Source: Deferribacteres bacterium (lineage in GTDB: Bacteria; Nitrospirota; Thermodesulfovibrionia; UBA6902). From it: DNA of 8,780 nucleotides. Shown here one piece after another: positions 5,390 to 8,780 of this stretch (positions within the stretch are counted from its first letter, which is position 1; each line of letters begins with the position of its first letter). Where the stretch lies: the NCBI GenBank assembly GCA_013152795.1, contig JAADFS010000030.1, forward strand, positions 1 through 8,780, in the 5' to 3' direction. A program made the position numbers and the translations under genes. The notes below the pieces were generated by a model, which ran no database searches, was not told where the DNA came from, and worked only from the letters and a program-made list of their open reading frames with translations.

Positions 5390-7102
5390 CTATTTTTCAA
5401 TAGCACGGCGGGAAAGGATCTCCTGCTGCTGTCTCTGCAGGTTCCTCAGAAGATCAAAATCCTTTTTCAACTCCGCATCCTTTATCTTTTTCTGAATCTC
5501 CTGCAGCAGGAGCCTGCGCTTGTTGTCTTTCAGTCTCTTTATACAGTCACTGAGTACCTTTTCAGGCTCCTCAAAATCATCTGCAAGTGAAATCCGGGTG
5601 AGGAGGTCTCTTTCACTGTCCCCGCACATTGATATCAATTCATTGAGCCCGTGTGTCCCCTCCCTGATCCTTCTGAATATCCCCCTTGCAGCCTCATCCC
5701 TGAAGTCATCCTCCGAAAGGACGTTGAAGACCTCTCCGGCTTTGCCGGGCATCTGCAGGAGTATGCGGATGATGTATTCTTCATAAAGGGGCCTGGATGC
5801 CGGCGCCGGCCGTGCCTGTGCCCCCGGGGCCGCTGTTTTGTAACTCTTCCCTGTGCGCCCGGTCTTTTTCCTGAGCTCCTCCATGACAAAGACCTCGTTG
5901 ATCCCGAGCTTCTCTGAAAGCATTTTCACATACTCGCCCTGCAGTACCTTGTCCTGCACCCTCGAAATCGTCTCTATGGCCTCGCGCGCCGTGAGGCGCT
6001 TGTCCCCGCCCTGCATCATGTAGAATTCAATAATGGACAGGGGATGCTCAAGGAGGCCGGCGAATGCCTCCCTGCCCCTGTTCCTCAGAAAACCGTCGGG
6101 GTCTTCCCCGGCAGGCAGTGACAGCACCCTGACGTCAAGACCGCTTTCAAAGAGTATGCCGGCGGCGTTCTTGGCCGCCTTTATCCCCGCGGGGTCGCTG
6201 TCAAAGACAATGACCACATTCTCGGTGAACCTCTTTATCAGTTTCCCGTGCTCCTGTGTGAAGGCCGTTCCAAGCGGCGCGACCGCATTCGGGAAACCAT
6301 GCACGTGGGCTGTTATGACATCGAGATACCCCTCCATGAACAGTACCCTGCCGGTTTCCCTTATGGAATTCTTTGCGCGGTGAAGGCCGTAGAGAACCCT
6401 GCGCTTGTTGAAGATGGGGGTCTCCGGGGAATTTAAATACTTGGGTTCAGAGCCGTCTATCGACCTGCCGCCGAAGGCGACCACATCCCCCTTGAGGTCA
6501 TAAATCGGGAATATAATCCTGTCCCTGAATGTATCGTAATATCCCCCCCGGCCCTTTGCGGCAAGGCCGGCCTTGTTGACGGCCTCGGGTTTGTAGCCCC
6601 TGCGGCCGAGATATGACAGCAGCCCGTTCCACGATTTCGGCGCATAGCCCAGGGAGAAGGCCTTCTGCGCGCCGGTGCCTATGCCCCGTGATCCGAGGTA
6701 TTCCGCGGCCCTCTGATTCCCTGCGAGATTGTGCCGGAAAAACTCGAGGGCGTGCCTGTGCATGTCAAGCAGCCTCTCTTTTTCACCGGCCCCTGCAGCG
6801 GACTTCCGCGCCTCCTCAAGGGTGACCCCCGCCCTTGAGGCGAGCATTCGCAGGGCCTCGGGGAATGTAAGATTCTCGTAGCGAACGAGAAAGGTGAAGA
6901 TATCCCCCCCGCTTCCGCAGCCGAAGCAGTGGAATATCTGTTTGGCGGGGCTTACTGTAAAAGACGGGGTTTTTTCACTGTGGAACGGACAGAGGCCCTT
7001 CCAGTTCTGCCCTGTTTTTTTCAGATGGACATAGTCGGATATAAGGTCGACAATATCTATCCTGTCCTTGATTTCATCGAGGGCCCTGTCGCTGAAAGGC
7101 AT
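5390..7102 (-). CDS. dnaG: DNA primase (DnaG)
   Basis: DnaG makes the short RNA primers for chromosome replication and works with the replicative helicase. The 570-residue protein has all three domains. The N-terminal CHC2 zinc ribbon has ligands C38, H41, C59 and C62 (CPFHSEKTPSF; FHCFGCGSGGD). The catalytic core includes FRDRIIFPI (192-200), KRRVLYGL (233-240) and the TOPRIM residues E257 (EGYLD), D301/D303 (FDSDPAG) and D334/D336 (EDPDGF). The C-terminal part (about 436-570) is helical and charged, as expected for the helicase-binding domain, after a low-complexity Ala/Pro linker (423-437). The ATG at 7102 has an AGGAG only two bases upstream, tight but giving the standard N-terminus. It follows the NIF3 gene by 10 bases. 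rpoD, the usual downstream partner, is absent. Confidence 0.97.
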   Translation of the reverse strand: MPFSDRALDEIKDRIDIVDLISDYVHLKKTGQNWKGLCPFHSEKTPSFTVSPAKQIFHCFGCGSGGDIFTFLVRYENLTFPEALRMLASRAGVTLEEARKSAAGAGEKERLLDMHRHALEFFRHNLAGNQRAAEYLGSRGIGTGAQKAFSLGYAPKSWNGLLSYLGRRGYKPEAVNKAGLAAKGRGGYYDTFRDRIIFPIYDLKGDVVAFGGRSIDGSEPKYLNSPETPIFNKRRVLYGLHRAKNSIRETGRVLFMEGYLDVITAHVHGFPNAVAPLGTAFTQEHGKLIKRFTENVVIVFDSDPAGIKAAKNAAGILFESGLDVRVLSLPAGEDPDGFLRNRGREAFAGLLEHPLSIIEFYMMQGGDKRLTAREAIETISRVQDKVLQGEYVKMLSEKLGINEVFVMEELRKKTGRTGKSYKTAAPGAQARPAPASRPLYEEYIIRILLQMPGKAGEVFNVLSEDDFRDEAARGIFRRIREGTHGLNELISMCGDSERDLLTRISLADDFEEPEKVLSDCIKRLKDNKRRLLLQEIQKKIKDAELKKDFDLLRNLQRQQQEILSRRAIEK

Positions 7103-7112
7103 GTCTCCTGCT

Positions 7113-8072
7113 CTACTTCTTTCTACTGAATCTTCTGAAACCGGAACACGCTGTTACTTCCAGCCTGCCTTTCTTCTGAAGCTCGTCAAGCATCAGGTTT
7201 ATACCGAGATTGTCGCTTGAGATATGCCCGGCGATTACAACATTGACGTGATGCTTTTCAGCCTTTTTCCTGTGGTCCTCGCTGAGGTGCATTGCCACAA
7301 TCGTGTTTATCCCGGAGTTGGCGATGCTCTCAAAGATATCCTTGGCGCCCTCCGTGCCCCCTGTCATGTCGACGAATATCTTTCCAGCGCTCCTGCCCTC
7401 GGAGCCCAGGAGGATATGCGGGCCTGCATTGTTCTTCGCCGCCTCGCGGTACTCGGGGATTTCTTTCAGGATTTTCAGTATATCGCCGAGTGTATCCGGC
7501 GCCTTTTTGTCAAAGAGTTCCTGGAGATAGCCCGCCACCATGTTGTCCGCGGGCGTATGCATGCACATAAACGGTATGTCCAGCAGCCGGGCCATGTCCG
7601 AGGCCCTCGTATGGTTTACCGGAGCAAGCCTTCTCTGGACCTCCTTGATCCTGCCCTCAAGAAGGTCTTCCGCAATGTTTATGGGCACGCCGAACTTCTT
7701 GAGTATGTCGGCCTGCATATGCATGACCTCGTAAAAGTTGGCATATGCCTTGCCCTCGGGATGGTGGGCTATTACAAGATCGATCTTCTGACCCTTCTGG
7801 GACAGCCTGTCGGCAAGGAGGATTTCCCCCATCTCCATGTCAACGCCTACAAGAACGGTCTCAATCTCCTCGTCGCCTGTTCCGTAGAGTATCCTCGTAT
7901 CCGCATACGGATTGGTGAGGCTCTCTGGATCAAAGAACTCCCGGTCCTCTTTTTTCATTTCCTCGTAGGCCTTTTTCTTTTTCTCAAGTGACTTCAGAAC
8001 CGCCTCCCTGCCGCGCGGATCCGCATCAATACCCTTTGCAACAACTGTCTCGTAAAGCTCCCTCAGTTTCAT
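7113..8072 (-). CDS. NIF3-like (DUF34) metal-binding protein
   Basis: The 319-residue protein resembles the NIF3/YbgI/YqfO family, which binds a dinuclear metal centre; the physiological reaction is not settled. Candidate metal ligands are H103 and H104 (IAHHPEG), H172 (MHTPADN), H262 and E265 (MHLSEDH), and H283 with D287 (AGHISSDNLG). It is longer than the roughly 250-residue simple form and shorter than forms with a PII-like insert; an N-terminal charged helical stretch (about 15-50, rich in KKK and EEMKKEDRE) precedes the core. The ATG at 8072 directly abuts the TAA of yqeY, with GGAGG five bases upstream inside yqeY, indicating coupled translation. NIF3-family genes lie near dnaG/sigA in some other bacteria, so the neighbourhood is sensible, but a role in replication or translation is not shown. 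Confidence 0.8.
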   Translation of the reverse strand: MKLRELYETVVAKGIDADPRGREAVLKSLEKKKKAYEEMKKEDREFFDPESLTNPYADTRILYGTGDEEIETVLVGVDMEMGEILLADRLSQKGQKIDLVIAHHPEGKAYANFYEVMHMQADILKKFGVPINIAEDLLEGRIKEVQRRLAPVNHTRASDMARLLDIPFMCMHTPADNMVAGYLQELFDKKAPDTLGDILKILKEIPEYREAAKNNAGPHILLGSEGRSAGKIFVDMTGGTEGAKDIFESIANSGINTIVAMHLSEDHRKKAEKHHVNVVIAGHISSDNLGINLMLDELQKKGRLEVTACSGFRRFSRKK

Positions 8073-8519
8073 TTAAGCCTCCAGCATTTTCCTGACGATA
8101 TTGTTGACAAGCCTGCCGTCCGCCTGTCCTCTGATCTTTGCCATAACGGCCTTCATCACCCTGCCCATGTCTTTAACGCCTGCCGCGCCGGTTTCATCAA
8201 TCGTCTCCCTGACGATTTCCCTGATCCGGTCTTCATCAAGCTGCTCCGGCAGGTACTGCCGTACAACGGCCAGTTCTGCCCTTTCCTTTTCCGCAAGGTC
8301 TGTCCTGCCGGCCTTTGAAAACTGCTCGATGGACTCGTTCGCCTTTTTCGCAAAGGACATCAGCACCGCCTGAACATCCTCGTCAGTGGGAGGTTCTCCT
8401 TTTTCGATCTCCCTGTTTTTAATGGCGGATTTGATCATCCTCAACACGGAGACCCTGTTTTTATCGCCTGATTTCAGGGCGTCCCTGAGATCATCTTCAA
8501 TTCTTCCGTATATGGACAT
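8073..8519 (-). CDS. yqeY: GatB/YqeY domain protein
   Basis: The 148-residue protein is a stand-alone YqeY domain, related to the C-terminal tRNA-binding tail domain of GatB in the Asp/Glu-tRNA amidotransferase. Matching stretches are LRDALKSGDKNRVSVLRMI (11-29), LAVVRQYLPEQL (83-94), MGRVMKAVM (118-126) and ADGRLVNNIV (133-142). By family relationship it may bind tRNA or a tRNA-associated protein; its precise role is not established. It is all-helical with no signal peptide, so cytoplasmic. The ATG at 8519 lies 3 bases after the rpsU stop, with a GAGG six bases upstream inside rpsU. The rpsU-yqeY pairing is widely conserved, supporting the assignment. Confidence 0.93.
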   Translation of the reverse strand: MSIYGRIEDDLRDALKSGDKNRVSVLRMIKSAIKNREIEKGEPPTDEDVQAVLMSFAKKANESIEQFSKAGRTDLAEKERAELAVVRQYLPEQLDEDRIREIVRETIDETGAAGVKDMGRVMKAVMAKIRGQADGRLVNNIVRKMLEA

Positions 8520-8522
8520 TCC

Positions 8523-8723
8523 CTACCTCGAGGACATCATCTTGAATTTTTTAGCGGCTTTTTTCCTGGCTGCGATAGCCTTCTTTTTTCTTTTTACGCT
8601 TGGTTTATCATAATGCTCTCTCTTCTTTACCTCGGAGATGATCCCTTCCCTTTCACACTGCTTTTTGAATTTGCGGAGAGCATGTTCAAAAGACTCATTT
8701 GCCTTTACCTTCACCACAGGCAT
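8523..8723 (-). CDS. rpsU: 30S ribosomal protein bS21
   Basis: The 66-residue, strongly basic product begins MPVVKVKANESFEHALRKFK and continues with EREGIISEVKKREHYDKPS (24-42) and a Lys/Arg-rich tail, all typical of bS21. The protein sits on the small subunit platform near the mRNA exit, close to the anti-Shine-Dalgarno end of 16S rRNA. It is the first gene of this block in the window. An ATG at 8723 has a strong ribosome-binding site (GGGAGGTGA). Length and start fit the family. Confidence 0.96.
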   Translation of the reverse strand: MPVVKVKANESFEHALRKFKKQCEREGIISEVKKREHYDKPSVKRKKKAIAARKKAAKKFKMMSSR

Positions 8724-8730
8724 TCTCGTC

Positions 8731-8741
8731 TCACCTCCCTT
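8731..8741 (-). promoter_or_regulatory. Strong ribosome-binding site of rpsU
   Basis: AAGGGAGGTGA on the minus strand has near-full complementarity to the 16S rRNA tail, ending 7 bases before the ATG. It is the strongest Shine-Dalgarno in the window, fitting a highly expressed ribosomal protein. Confidence 0.75.
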
Positions 8742-8760
8742 GCGGTGCAGGATTAATGAA

Positions 8761-8768
8761 ATAATATA
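8761..8768 (-). promoter_or_regulatory. Possible -10 element of the rpsU operon promoter
   Basis: The minus strand reads TATATTAT here, in AT-rich sequence about 40 bases upstream of rpsU. A matching -35 would lie beyond the window edge, so the promoter cannot be confirmed. Confidence 0.25.
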
Positions 8769-8780
8769 CTTTTTGGCATT

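Noticed and set aside
7224..7991. 255-codon open frame on the plus strand
   Set aside because: It lies entirely opposite the NIF3-like gene, resembles no family I recognise, and is a by-product of codon bias in a conserved gene.

Overview
The window is a block of core translation, replication and cell-wall genes, all read leftward (minus strand), followed at the low-coordinate end by a small accessory patch. The lineage cannot be fixed from this window alone. The dense gene order (rpsU, yqeY, NIF3-like, dnaG, rpmE, DUF1385, prfA, prmC, murA), the moderately high GC of the core genes and the MurA with an active-site Cys suggest a Gram-negative-type bacterium. My best guess is Nitrospirota (Thermodesulfovibrionia-like) or a deltaproteobacterial lineage; this is inference.

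In order of transcription (right to left), the first block starts near the right edge with rpsU (ribosomal protein bS21), then yqeY (GatB/YqeY domain), a NIF3/DUF34 metal-binding protein, dnaG (primase) and rpmE (ribosomal protein bL31). Gaps between these genes are 0 to 37 bases, so they look like one operon. It is a variant of the rpsU-dnaG-rpoD 'macromolecular synthesis' operon, but rpoD does not follow dnaG. A strong hairpin/T-tract terminator follows rpmE.

The second block is DUF1385 (YqhQ-like membrane protein), prfA (RF1), prmC (the methyltransferase that modifies RF1) and murA (UDP-GlcNAc enolpyruvyl transferase). DUF1385 overlaps prfA and prmC overlaps murA by 13 to 14 bases, indicating translational coupling. 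The natural functional pair is PrmC with its substrate RF1, whose GGQ loop is intact.

Left of murA (below about position 950) the sequence is visibly AT-richer and changes character. A 259-base spacer contains a 9-bp inverted repeat, a promoter-like sequence and a short open frame. Next is a Phd/YefM antitoxin with a RelE/ParE toxin, whose promoter overlaps a near-perfect palindrome just upstream of the antitoxin start. At the very edge are the first 17 codons of a REP-associated tyrosine transposase (RAYT), preceded by a hairpin-forming stretch. This patch looks acquired. I see no tRNA, rRNA or CRISPR array, and no clearly novel multi-gene system; the most open questions are the DUF1385 protein and the spacer next to the toxin-antitoxin pair.
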